A stretch of DNA of 64,000 bases from Flavobacterium potami (lineage in GTDB: Bacteria > Bacteroidota > Bacteroidia > Flavobacteriales > Flavobacteriaceae): assembly GCF_020026915.1 (NCBI RefSeq), contig NZ_JAINUY010000001.1, positions 1,302,001-1,366,000 on the forward strand, given 5' to 3'. Positions 1 through 8,426 of the stretch are shown here, piece after piece. The position numbers and the translations under genes were made by a program. A model generated the notes under the pieces. It was not told the origin of the DNA. It saw nothing but the letters and a program-made list of their open reading frames with translations, and ran no database searches. Within the stretch, counting starts at the first letter, position 1, and each line of letters starts with the position of its first letter.

Positions 1-1092
1 GTCTTTCCTTTTACCAATATCAGTCTGAATAATCTAGATAATTTTTCACAACAGCCTTATGCAAGTATTACTGAGCCTGCTAATCCTAATTTACGTTGGG
101 AAAAAACAGCAATCTTGAACTTAGGAGTTGATTTTTCGATCTTAAATAATAGATTGAGCGGTACTGTAGAATATTACAAAAAGAATAGTAAAGATTTGAT
201 TGTAGAATTCCCTGTTTCTCCATTTTATGGTGTTCAAAATAATGACCTAGTACAAAATGCAGCAACATTAGATGGACATGGAGTTGATTTTAGTTTAAAC
301 GCAACTATTCTAAAGGCCAAAGATTTTTCTTGGAATTCAGGTCTTGTAGTTACTTATAATACAACAGAGGTAACCGATTCTCGTTTTAAAAATTTCAGTC
401 AGTATTTAAATGGATCAGGTGGAACCCCACCCGTTGAAGGTTATCCATTGGGCAGTGTATTTGCTTTCAGATCAGCAGGATTAGATGCAACTGGAAGAAC
501 TCAGGTATATGATAAAGCTGGTAATATTGTGAACTCTTTTACTTCTCTAAAAGACATTGAGGACATGAGATATATGGGAACAAATATCCCTGCTTACTTT
601 GGAAGTTTTAATCACACTTTTACTTATAAAAAATTGTCATTATACATTTTGGCAACATACAAATTCGATTACGTAATGTTTAAACCAACTTACGGAGGTT
701 ATGTAGACAGATCTGGCAGACTTAGCAGATACGACTTAAATACTGATATTGATCAAAGATGGAGAAATCCAGGAGATGAGGCTACTACATCTGTACCAGG
801 AATTGTGGGTTCGTCTGGAACAAGTCTTGTAAGATATTTATCTTCAGATAACCGTATTATGGAAGGAGATCATATCCGTTTTAGAGAGCTTTCGTTAAAA
901 TACGATTTAAACGACCTAATCAACAGAGGCTCAATAACAGGTGCTTCGGTAACTTTTACAGCTAGAAATATTGGTTTCTTTTGGAGAAAAAACAAAGACG
1001 GTTTAGATCCTGACTTTTTGCCTTACACAGGATCTAATATGAAATTGCCAGCAATGGCCATGTACTCAATTGGTTTTAATGTTAATTTTTAA
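1..1092 (+). CDS. SusC/RagA-family TonB-linked outer membrane protein, C-terminal part
   Basis: The reading frame is open from base 1, so this is the 3' end of a gene that starts outside the window (363 codons visible). It encodes the distal strands of a TonB-dependent beta-barrel. Near the start it has the SusC-typical stretch PANPNLRWEKT followed by a strand beginning LNLGVDFSILNNRLSG, and it ends in SIGFNVNF, with the terminal aromatic residue expected of outer-membrane barrels. SusC proteins import oligosaccharides or peptides together with a SusD lipoprotein. The next gene begins 10 bases downstream and is a SusD, so the pairing is clear. The substrate cannot be read from this fragment. 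The following thioredoxin and peptidase genes leave a peptide as possible as a glycan. Confidence 0.93.
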   Translation, partial: VFPFTNISLNNLDNFSQQPYASITEPANPNLRWEKTAILNLGVDFSILNNRLSGTVEYYKKNSKDLIVEFPVSPFYGVQNNDLVQNAATLDGHGVDFSLNATILKAKDFSWNSGLVVTYNTTEVTDSRFKNFSQYLNGSGGTPPVEGYPLGSVFAFRSAGLDATGRTQVYDKAGNIVNSFTSLKDIEDMRYMGTNIPAYFGSFNHTFTYKKLSLYILATYKFDYVMFKPTYGGYVDRSGRLSRYDLNTDIDQRWRNPGDEATTSVPGIVGSSGTSLVRYLSSDNRIMEGDHIRFRELSLKYDLNDLINRGSITGASVTFTARNIGFFWRKNKDGLDPDFLPYTGSNMKLPAMAMYSIGFNVNF

Positions 1093-1102
1093 TTTTTTGA
1101 AG

Positions 1103-2500
1103 ATGAAAAAATATTTAAAATACATCACAATAATAGCTTTAGGAGCAGTTGTATTGAGCTGTGATAATTATGTTGATATCAAAACCGAGGGTAGACTAAT
1201 ACCTGAAGAAACTCAAAACTACAGATATCTTTTAAACAATACTTATACATTAGATATAAATTATGGCGCTTTAGATGTAGCATCAGATGATATAAGTTTT
1301 CAAAACGAAGCGCAGACAACTGCGTTAAGTGCTTCAGATTACATTCGTCCATTTGTGAATCAATACAAGTGGGCAGAACAAATATACTTTGATGGGGAAG
1401 TAGATTATAATATGAATAGTATGTATACAGCGTTATACAATGTCAATATCGTAATCAATGAAGTAATGAAAAGTAAAGAAGGAACAGAAGCTGAAAAACT
1501 TGCGATAAAAGGAGAAGCACAAGTTCACCGTGCTTTTATCTTTCTGACCCTAGTAAATGCTTTTGGAAAAGCTTACGATGCTACAACTGCAGCAACAGAT
1601 TTAGGGATTGTACTTTTTACAACTCCAACAGTTTCAGACGACATCAAAAGAACATCTGTTCAAAATGCATACGATATTATTTTAAATGATTTGAATGAGG
1701 CTGTAAATTCAGGATTAAAACCAATTAATTCAGGAAACAACGTAGCATTTCCTTCTAGAGCGGCAGCTTACGCACTTTTGGCTAGAACGTATTTGTATAT
1801 GCGCAACTATCCTTTGGCTTTAGATAATGCAGAAAAAGCATTGGCTATTCAAAGTACATTAACCAATTATGAAGATTATGAGTTTAGTGCTTTTCCAACG
1901 AGAAGATTAGACAGAGAATTGATTTTATCGAAATGGAATGGATATAGTTCTCTGACTTATGCGCCTCAGATTTTATCTTTAAGCAATGAACTTATCAATA
2001 CGTTTGATACAAACGATTTGCGTTACGTATTGTTTACACAGCCAAGCAGCACTTTTAATTCTGAATATACAATAGGACGAACTTATGCAAAAGAAGGTTT
2101 AACAGGAGAAAGCCGAAATGGAGGTCCTACAGTTGCAGAAATGATGCTTATCAAAGCAGAATGTTTGGCAAGAGCTGGTTCTGGAGAACAAGCAATGACC
2201 GAAATCAATAAGCTAAGACAAAAAAGATTCAGAGCTGCGCAATATGTTGCCATGACTGCAACAGACAGCAAAGATGCCTTAATTAAAGTTTTAGCAGAAA
2301 GAAGAAGAGAATTAATGGGACATGGAAATTTTAGATGGTTTGATTTGAAACGATTAAACAAAGAACCAGAATTTGCCAGAACGATTACGCATACTTTTGC
2401 TGGACAAACATTTACACTAGCACCAAACAGCGATCGTTATCAAATGCCGTATGCTCCAATTTATTACGATTACGCGCCAAACTTACAACAGAATCCATAA
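1103..2500 (+). CDS. SusD/RagB-family nutrient-binding outer membrane lipoprotein
   Basis: This is a surface lipoprotein that lids the SusC barrel encoded just upstream and captures its substrate. I place the start at the ATG at 1103, giving a lipoprotein signal MKKYLKYITIIALGAVVLSC with the lipidated Cys at residue 20. An in-frame start 33 bases earlier would sit inside the SusC gene and spoil the signal. The 465-residue length suits the family. The TPR-like core is visible (LLARTYLYMRNYPLALDNAEKA), as is the C-terminal SusD signature around LIKAECLARAG and RRRELMGHGNFRWFDLKRLN. The gene forms a SusCD unit with the preceding receptor. Family assignment is firm and the substrate is unknown. 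Confidence 0.93.
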   Translation: MKKYLKYITIIALGAVVLSCDNYVDIKTEGRLIPEETQNYRYLLNNTYTLDINYGALDVASDDISFQNEAQTTALSASDYIRPFVNQYKWAEQIYFDGEVDYNMNSMYTALYNVNIVINEVMKSKEGTEAEKLAIKGEAQVHRAFIFLTLVNAFGKAYDATTAATDLGIVLFTTPTVSDDIKRTSVQNAYDIILNDLNEAVNSGLKPINSGNNVAFPSRAAAYALLARTYLYMRNYPLALDNAEKALAIQSTLTNYEDYEFSAFPTRRLDRELILSKWNGYSSLTYAPQILSLSNELINTFDTNDLRYVLFTQPSSTFNSEYTIGRTYAKEGLTGESRNGGPTVAEMMLIKAECLARAGSGEQAMTEINKLRQKRFRAAQYVAMTATDSKDALIKVLAERRRELMGHGNFRWFDLKRLNKEPEFARTITHTFAGQTFTLAPNSDRYQMPYAPIYYDYAPNLQQNP

Positions 2501-2516
2501 TTAGATTAATCATAAA

Positions 2517-2544
2517 AGTGCACTCAGACTTTTTTGAGTGCACT
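2517..2544 (+). terminator. Hairpin between susD and the thioredoxin gene
   Basis: A perfect 10-bp inverted repeat (AGTGCACTCA / TGAGTGCACT) with an 8-base T-rich loop lies 16 bases after the susD stop. No T-run follows the right arm. It may therefore be an mRNA-stabilising or attenuating hairpin rather than a full intrinsic terminator, leaving the downstream gene partly co-transcribed. Confidence 0.5.
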
Positions 2545-2564
2545 AAATTTCAAAAAACAAACAA

Positions 2565-4562
2565 ATGAAAAATTTCAAACTGGTACTATTCTTTTTCGGT
2601 ATCACAAGTACTTTATTGGCTCAAAGTAGCGAACAAAAGTTTCTTCTAACGCCAGAACATCCAAATGCGGGCGAAGAAATTACGATTACTTACAATGCTG
2701 CAGATACTCCATTAGAAAATGCAAAACATGTTGAAGGAGTTGTTTACACTTACGATAATTTCAGATGGCTTGCAGACGATATTACTTTAAAATCGGCTGG
2801 AGATAAAAAATGGCAGACTAAAATGAAACTTTCTGATAAAGCGGCTTTTATTACCTGCGTTTTCAAATCGGATACCATCAAAGATAATGGAGGAAAAATG
2901 ACCTATTCTTGGATTCTTGAAAAAAGTAATGGATCTTATGTAGGTTGGGGATTTTTAAGAAGTCCAGATTTACAAGATCAGGTGCCGAATATTGTGCATG
3001 ACAGCGCTTACATCAAAAAAGAGGTTTCTTTATTTTGGATCAACAACGAATTAAAATACCATCCAGAAAGCCGTACACACGTATTTTACGAAGGTTCAAA
3101 ATTAAAACAGCTTGAAACTGGTCAACCACAGCCAAAGCTAATTATGAGAGAAGTTCGTTTTGTTTTAACAGAAAAGAACTTAGACAACGCAACACAATAC
3201 AACATTCAAAAAACGATTGGTTTATTGACTCCAGAACATAAAGTTTTTGCAGATTCTGTTCAGAATGTTTTGTTGAAAAAATACCCTAATGGAGTTTGGG
3301 CTCGTGATATCGAAATCAAAAAGATATTTAATGAAGCAGATTTCAATAAAAAAGTAGCAATGTATAATGCTTTTGAGAAAAACTTTCCACAAAGTAATTT
3401 TCAAGATGTAAATACAGATACAGAAAGTTTGTTTTACGATAAAATGTTTAAAGGCATTGCTTATAATTATATCGTAAAAAACAAAGATTATAGCTATTCA
3501 ATCAATAGTGTAAAAAAGGTTTCGTATAATATTTTATTGGATTATGCATGGCATTTAATTTCTATTCCGTTTGACAGAGATCAAGAAGGAGCAGAAAAAA
3601 CATCATTAGAAACCTTGAAAAAATATGCAGAGGTAATTATTCCAGAACTAGAGGCTAGAGAAGCATTTGTGCCAAAAGAATACGTTGGAAAATTATCTTT
3701 AAAAGAATGGCAAGCACAAACGCTTCAAAACGGTGCAAGAGAATTTTTTACGTATGCAAAACTTCAAGGACTTTTTAAAAATTACGATTTAGAGAAAAAG
3801 TATTTAGAGAAAATAAAACCAATTATGGCAATTCAGAATGCTTCATACAATGAAGTATATTCTAAAATGCTTTTAAGAGAAGGAAAAACTGCCGAAGCAA
3901 AAGAATATATGGCACTTTCTGTAAAAGCAAATCAAGTAACGCCAACAATGTTAGCTTCTTTAAAAGAGATTTATTTGAAAGAAGGAAAACCAGAAGCAGG
4001 TTTTCAAGCTTATGTAGAATCTCTAAAATCTACAAGCAATATCGAAGAACACAAAAAGAAATTAATCTCAGAATTGATCAACCTTCCAATTGATGGATTT
4101 GAGATGGAAAGCAGCCGTGGCGGAAAAGTAAAATTAGCCGACCAAAAAGGTAAAATTGTAGTGCTGGATTTCTGGGCAATGTGGTGCGGACCTTGTAAAA
4201 ATGCAATGCCAGGAATGAACATGGCGGTGAATAAATACAAAGCTGATGAGAATGTAAAATTCTATTTTGTTGATACTATGGAATACATCAAAGATTTTAA
4301 AGCGCAAACTCAGGCTTTCATCAAAGAAAAAGGATTTGATTTTACGATTCTTTACGATAGCAAAAATCCGAAAACAGGAAAATTTGATGCAGTTTACGAC
4401 AAATATTCTAAAGCGTTTCATTTCTCTGGAATTCCGGAAAAAATGATTATCGACCAAAATGGAAATTTAAGATGGATGTCGAATGGTTATTTTGGAAGTC
4501 CAAGCGAATTGCTTGACGAAATTTCGATCATCGTTGACTATTTAAAAGCTGAGAAAAAATAA
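2565..4562 (+). CDS. Secreted TlpA-like thioredoxin-fold protein
   Basis: A 665-residue exported protein with an N-terminal signal (MKNFKLVLFFFGITSTLLAQ). The first ~500 residues are helical and repeat-like without an enzyme motif I recognise. The C-terminal ~150 residues form a TlpA/AhpC-type thioredoxin domain with the redox motif WCGPC (Cys541 and Cys544) in VVLDFWAMWCGPCKNAMP, and the cis-Pro region GIPEKMIIDQNG. Such proteins reduce or isomerise extracytosolic disulfides and receive electrons from DsbD-type transporters; a dsbD lies two genes downstream. In Bacteroidota, SusCD pairs are often followed by genes like this. The partner protein is not identifiable. I infer that it acts in the periplasm on substrates tied to the neighbouring importer. 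Confidence 0.85.
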   Translation: MKNFKLVLFFFGITSTLLAQSSEQKFLLTPEHPNAGEEITITYNAADTPLENAKHVEGVVYTYDNFRWLADDITLKSAGDKKWQTKMKLSDKAAFITCVFKSDTIKDNGGKMTYSWILEKSNGSYVGWGFLRSPDLQDQVPNIVHDSAYIKKEVSLFWINNELKYHPESRTHVFYEGSKLKQLETGQPQPKLIMREVRFVLTEKNLDNATQYNIQKTIGLLTPEHKVFADSVQNVLLKKYPNGVWARDIEIKKIFNEADFNKKVAMYNAFEKNFPQSNFQDVNTDTESLFYDKMFKGIAYNYIVKNKDYSYSINSVKKVSYNILLDYAWHLISIPFDRDQEGAEKTSLETLKKYAEVIIPELEAREAFVPKEYVGKLSLKEWQAQTLQNGAREFFTYAKLQGLFKNYDLEKKYLEKIKPIMAIQNASYNEVYSKMLLREGKTAEAKEYMALSVKANQVTPTMLASLKEIYLKEGKPEAGFQAYVESLKSTSNIEEHKKKLISELINLPIDGFEMESSRGGKVKLADQKGKIVVLDFWAMWCGPCKNAMPGMNMAVNKYKADENVKFYFVDTMEYIKDFKAQTQAFIKEKGFDFTILYDSKNPKTGKFDAVYDKYSKAFHFSGIPEKMIIDQNGNLRWMSNGYFGSPSELLDEISIIVDYLKAEKK

Positions 4563-4584
4563 TTTAGTTAAAAAAGGTTAAGTA

Positions 4585-5976
4585 ATGAAAATTGTTCATT
4601 TTTTATATCTCAGTATTTTAGTATTGTGCTGTCAGACTGGTTTTTCACAAACCATCTGGCAGGGGCAATACCATTCTTCCCGAATAATAGTTACGGGTGA
4701 TTTTGACAGCAAAAAAGATTCACTTTTGCTCAGTATCCCTGAAATGTCTTATGAAGGAATTAAAGTTGGAATTCGAACAGAAAAGGATAGTATTTTCTTT
4801 AAAAATGGAATGTATAATTTCGTTTTTAAAGGAAAGTACAATACCGAAAAAACGGCAATTTCTGGTGTTTTTGATAATTATTCGTTCCCAAATGCAGCCA
4901 TTGTATTGAAGAAACAAAGCAGTATTGAGCCTTTGTTCTTTTCACAGCATCCGAAGAAACCATATCCGTATCAGGTTATTGATATGACTTTTTTAGGAAA
5001 AAATACCAAACTAACTTACGGAGGAACATTGACCATTCCGCAAGGAAAAAAGAAATATCCATTAGCGATTTTAATTTCAGGAACCGGACAACACGATCGA
5101 AATTATACTTATATGGGTAGACAATCTTTTACCGTTTTGGCAGATTATTTAGCAAAAAACGGAATAGCTTCTTTGCGTGTTGACGACAGAGGAATTGGCA
5201 AAACAACAGGAGATTTTCAGAATTCCACAACAGGAGATTTTGCAGATGATATTGATGCGCAAATTGCTTATTTAAAAAGTGATAAAAATATTGATGCTTC
5301 GTACATTGGTTTAATTGGACATAGCGAAGGCGGAATGATTGCATCGATTGTAAGTTCAAGAAATAAAGACGTAAAATTCATGGTAAGTCTTTCCGGTGTT
5401 GGAGTAAGCGGATTAGAAATGTTGAATCTTCAAAATACAGCAATTTTGAAAAGCTATAATTTCTCTGATAAAGTAGTAGCCAAACAAATGGAAATGTACA
5501 ATATCATGTTCAATATTGTGTACAACACCAAAGACGGCGAATCGGCACAGCCAGCGATGGAGGTGAAGTTGAAAGAATGGATGCAAAAACAAGATTCGAC
5601 AACTTTAAAAGAAGTGCAATTATTGGACGGACGCGATCAAACTTTCTTATATCGTTATGGAAAAGATGCCGACAGAAAATGGTATCGTTATACAATTCAT
5701 TATAAACCAGAAAACTATCTTCCAAAAATTACAATTCCGGTATACATAGCAAACGGAGATAAAGACATTCAGGTTCCAGCGGTTGAGAACATTAATTCGT
5801 TCAAAAAATATCTTGGAACAAAAGATCTTACAACCAAGATTTATCCAGGTCTGAATCATATGTATCAACATTGTAAAACTTGTACGCAAAACGAAGCCAA
5901 AGAAATTGATGAAGTTTTTGCCGAAGAAGTAATGGCAGATGTTTCAAAATGGATTTGGAGTCGATATAAAAAGTAA
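4585..5976 (+). CDS. Secreted alpha/beta-hydrolase (esterase/peptidase-like)
   Basis: 463 residues with a signal sequence ending near GFSQ. An N-terminal beta-rich region (~residues 20-110) precedes an alpha/beta-hydrolase domain. The nucleophile elbow GHSEGG places Ser247. A candidate acid lies in ANGDKDIQV and the catalytic His in PGLNHMYQH, so the triad appears complete. The layout resembles the Bacteroidota group annotated as alpha/beta hydrolase or dienelactone-hydrolase-like, which includes esterases and S9-like enzymes; the actual substrate cannot be stated. It starts 22 bases after the thioredoxin gene, suggesting one transcript with it. A repeat-bearing gap follows before dsbD. Confidence 0.85.
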   Translation: MKIVHFLYLSILVLCCQTGFSQTIWQGQYHSSRIIVTGDFDSKKDSLLLSIPEMSYEGIKVGIRTEKDSIFFKNGMYNFVFKGKYNTEKTAISGVFDNYSFPNAAIVLKKQSSIEPLFFSQHPKKPYPYQVIDMTFLGKNTKLTYGGTLTIPQGKKKYPLAILISGTGQHDRNYTYMGRQSFTVLADYLAKNGIASLRVDDRGIGKTTGDFQNSTTGDFADDIDAQIAYLKSDKNIDASYIGLIGHSEGGMIASIVSSRNKDVKFMVSLSGVGVSGLEMLNLQNTAILKSYNFSDKVVAKQMEMYNIMFNIVYNTKDGESAQPAMEVKLKEWMQKQDSTTLKEVQLLDGRDQTFLYRYGKDADRKWYRYTIHYKPENYLPKITIPVYIANGDKDIQVPAVENINSFKKYLGTKDLTTKIYPGLNHMYQHCKTCTQNEAKEIDEVFAEEVMADVSKWIWSRYKK

Positions 5977-5980
5977 CAGT

Positions 5981-6105
5981 TGTCATGTTGGAGCGGGGCT
6001 TCGACCTCGCTCAGCCTGACAAATTTTACGTATTATTTATAAGAGCTACATGTGTTCCTCTTAACGAAGTCGAAGTGTCTCCCTGAGCGAAGTAGAAGGG
6101 CGCAA
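5981..6105 (+). repeat. REP-like palindromic repeats (TGAGCGAAGT family)
   Basis: The gap after the hydrolase holds two diverged copies of a flavobacterial intergenic repeat. The first runs from TGTCA (5981) to TGACA (6021), with CTTCGACCTCGCTCAGCCTG inside. The second is around 6064-6100 with CCCTGAGCGAAGTAGAAGGG. They lie on opposite strands, so the pair can fold. No promoter was recognised. Confidence 0.6.
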
Positions 6106-6143
6106 AGATTGTCAAAAACAACTTAGTATTTCATTATAAAATC

Positions 6144-8213
6144 ATGAAAAAATTATTCCTTTTTATCGCATTTTTATTTGCGGTCAGTAATCTTACTGCC
6201 CAAATTTACGATCCAGTTTCGTTTACAACATCGGTAAAAGAAATAGGAGGAAACAAATATACCCTGAGCATAATTGCCAAAATTGATAAAAGCTGGCATA
6301 TTTATTCTCAAAACGTTCCATCTGGCGGACCAGCGCCTACAAGTTTTACTTTTCCGAAGTCAAAAAACTACAAAACAATTGGTGCAGTAGTAGAACCTGC
6401 AGGACATGAAGTAGACGATCCTGTTTTTAATATGCGAATCAAATACTTTGCAGATAAAGCAGTTTTCACTCAAACAATAGAACGTAAAACTTCGGATGCT
6501 TTTTCCATCAATGCGATTGTGTTTTTTATGGTTTGCAACGATAATAGTTGTCTTCCTCCGGGAGAAAAGGAAGTGAAATTTACGTTTAAAAAATCAGAAA
6601 CTCCAGTTAAAACTGAAGATGCAACAGTGGCATTAACAGAAGAAAAAAATACAGATTTGCCTGCACAAGACGAATCAATTACTAAACAGGATACCACAAA
6701 CAACACAACAAATTCTGTTAACACTGCCAGTAAAGATGCTCCTGAAAGTTCTAAAAAGACAACAGAAACTGCTTCAGGAAAAACAGCTCCAGAAGAAAGC
6801 CTTTGGACTTTATTTTTCTTCAGCTTTTTAGGAGGTCTTGCTGCTTTGTTTACGCCGTGTGTATTCCCGATGATTCCAATGACAGTGAGTTTCTTTACCA
6901 AACAAAGTAAAACCAAAGCTGCAGGAATTAAAAATGCTATAATGTACGGTATTTTCATCATCATAATTTATGTGATTTTAGGAAGCTTGGTTACCGCAAT
7001 TTTCGGCGCAGATGCCTTAAATGCGTTAGCAACAAACGTAGTTTTCAATATTGTTTTTTTCTTGTTATTATTGGTTTTTGCCTTGTCATTTTTAGGCGCT
7101 TTTGAAATTGTTTTACCAAGTTCATGGCTGACCAAAATTGATCAGAAATCGGAAATGGGTGGTGCTTTTGGAATTTTCTTTATGGCATTGGCATTAGCCG
7201 TAGTTTCATTTTCTTGCACAGGACCAATTGTCGGGACATTATTAGTACAAGCAGCAAGTCAGGCAGGAATTGCGCCGATCGTCGGAATGTTCGGATTTTC
7301 ATTGGCTATTGCTTTACCGTTTGCCTTATTTGCCGCTTTTCCAGGCTGGATGAATTCATTGCCAAAATCAGGCGGATGGTTGAATTCGGTTAAAGTGGTT
7401 TTAGGATTTTTAGAATTGGCTTTAGCGCTTAAATTCTTAAGCAATGCCGACTTAGTTTTACAATTACATTTATTAGAAAGAGAAGTATTCCTAGCCATTT
7501 GGATTGCCATATTTACGGTATTGGCTTTTTATTTGTTTGGAAAAATCCAATTGTCACATGATTCGCCTTCTACTCCTATTTCTGTGGGGAGATTAAGTTT
7601 AGGAATTATCGTGTTGTCATTTGTGGTGTATATGATTCCGGGACTTTGGGGTGCTCCGTTGCAATACATCAGTGGGTTTCCACCAGCAAAACAATACAGT
7701 GAATCACCAAATGGCTTTGGAAATTCTGTGAGTACAAATACAGAAAAAAGCGATTTACCAGAAGGCGCAGAAAGTGGTCCAAACGGAATTCCGACTTTTC
7801 ATAATTATGATGAAGGTTTAGCTTACGCGAAAAAAGTAAACAAACCCGTAATGATTGATTTTACTGGTTATGCCTGCGTAAATTGCCGTAAAATGGAAGA
7901 ACGTGTTTGGCCAGATCCAAAAGTTTTAGCGGTTTTAAATAATGATGTCGTACTGATTTCTTTGTATGTTGATGACAAAAGACCTTTGCCGGAAAATGAA
8001 CAAGTTGTTTCTAAAATTACGGGTAAAGTCTTAAAATATACAGGACAAAAATGGAGCGAACTTCAGATTCTAAAATACAAAACCAATGCACAGCCATATT
8101 ATGTTTTAATGGATCATAACGAAAAAGATTTAAATAAACCATCGGCTTATAATCCAGATATTAACGCTTATTACAACTGGCTTCAAGAAGGAATCCGGAA
8201 TTTCAAAAAATAA
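6144..8213 (+). CDS. dsbD: Thiol:disulfide interchange protein DsbD
   Basis: Inner-membrane electron transporter that passes reducing equivalents from cytosolic thioredoxin to periplasmic thiol proteins. All three DsbD parts are visible. After the signal peptide there is an N-terminal immunoglobulin-like domain with paired cysteines Cys131 and Cys136 (CNDNSC). A Ser/Thr/Glu-rich linker (~155-220) follows. The CcdA/DsbD membrane domain of about eight segments has membrane cysteines in FTPCVFPMIPM (Cys239) and VSFSCTGPIVG (Cys358). A C-terminal thioredoxin-like domain carries CVNC (Cys578 and Cys581). At 689 residues it is full length. The TlpA-like protein two genes upstream is a plausible recipient of its electrons. 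Confidence 0.95.
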   Translation: MKKLFLFIAFLFAVSNLTAQIYDPVSFTTSVKEIGGNKYTLSIIAKIDKSWHIYSQNVPSGGPAPTSFTFPKSKNYKTIGAVVEPAGHEVDDPVFNMRIKYFADKAVFTQTIERKTSDAFSINAIVFFMVCNDNSCLPPGEKEVKFTFKKSETPVKTEDATVALTEEKNTDLPAQDESITKQDTTNNTTNSVNTASKDAPESSKKTTETASGKTAPEESLWTLFFFSFLGGLAALFTPCVFPMIPMTVSFFTKQSKTKAAGIKNAIMYGIFIIIIYVILGSLVTAIFGADALNALATNVVFNIVFFLLLLVFALSFLGAFEIVLPSSWLTKIDQKSEMGGAFGIFFMALALAVVSFSCTGPIVGTLLVQAASQAGIAPIVGMFGFSLAIALPFALFAAFPGWMNSLPKSGGWLNSVKVVLGFLELALALKFLSNADLVLQLHLLEREVFLAIWIAIFTVLAFYLFGKIQLSHDSPSTPISVGRLSLGIIVLSFVVYMIPGLWGAPLQYISGFPPAKQYSESPNGFGNSVSTNTEKSDLPEGAESGPNGIPTFHNYDEGLAYAKKVNKPVMIDFTGYACVNCRKMEERVWPDPKVLAVLNNDVVLISLYVDDKRPLPENEQVVSKITGKVLKYTGQKWSELQILKYKTNAQPYYVLMDHNEKDLNKPSAYNPDINAYYNWLQEGIRNFKK

Positions 8214-8230
8214 TAAAATATATTGTTGGG

Positions 8231-8399
8231 TTTAATTTTTAAACACATAGAATCATAGATTTTGGATTACGTAAAAGGCATTTCATTTATTTTAAAAAAA
8301 CATAGAAAAGCCTCAAAGCTATGTGTTGAGAAACGAGTTTCTCTTCAATTGACTTTTCAAAAGAAAGAAAAAACCTATGTTTCTATGTGTTTAAAAAAA
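8231..8399. repeat. Long palindromic element (AAACACATAGAAACATAGG family)
   Basis: Between dsbD and the M16 gene, AAACACATAGAATCATAG (8241-8258) is mirrored by CTATGTTTCTATGTGTTT (8375-8392) with one mismatch. The palindrome GAGAAACGAGTTTCTC (8328-8343) lies between, next to GCTATGTGTTGAG. A related element occurs in opposite orientation at 23830-23912. The right arm ends about 35 bases before the M16 start, so it probably lies in that leader. Confidence 0.7.
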
Positions 8400-8426
8400 T
8401 CTCAACATAAAAACTAAAAATCTCAA

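Noticed and set aside
6470-6964. 164-codon open frame on the minus strand
   Set aside because: It lies wholly inside dsbD, antisense to its linker and first membrane segments, with no family resemblance.
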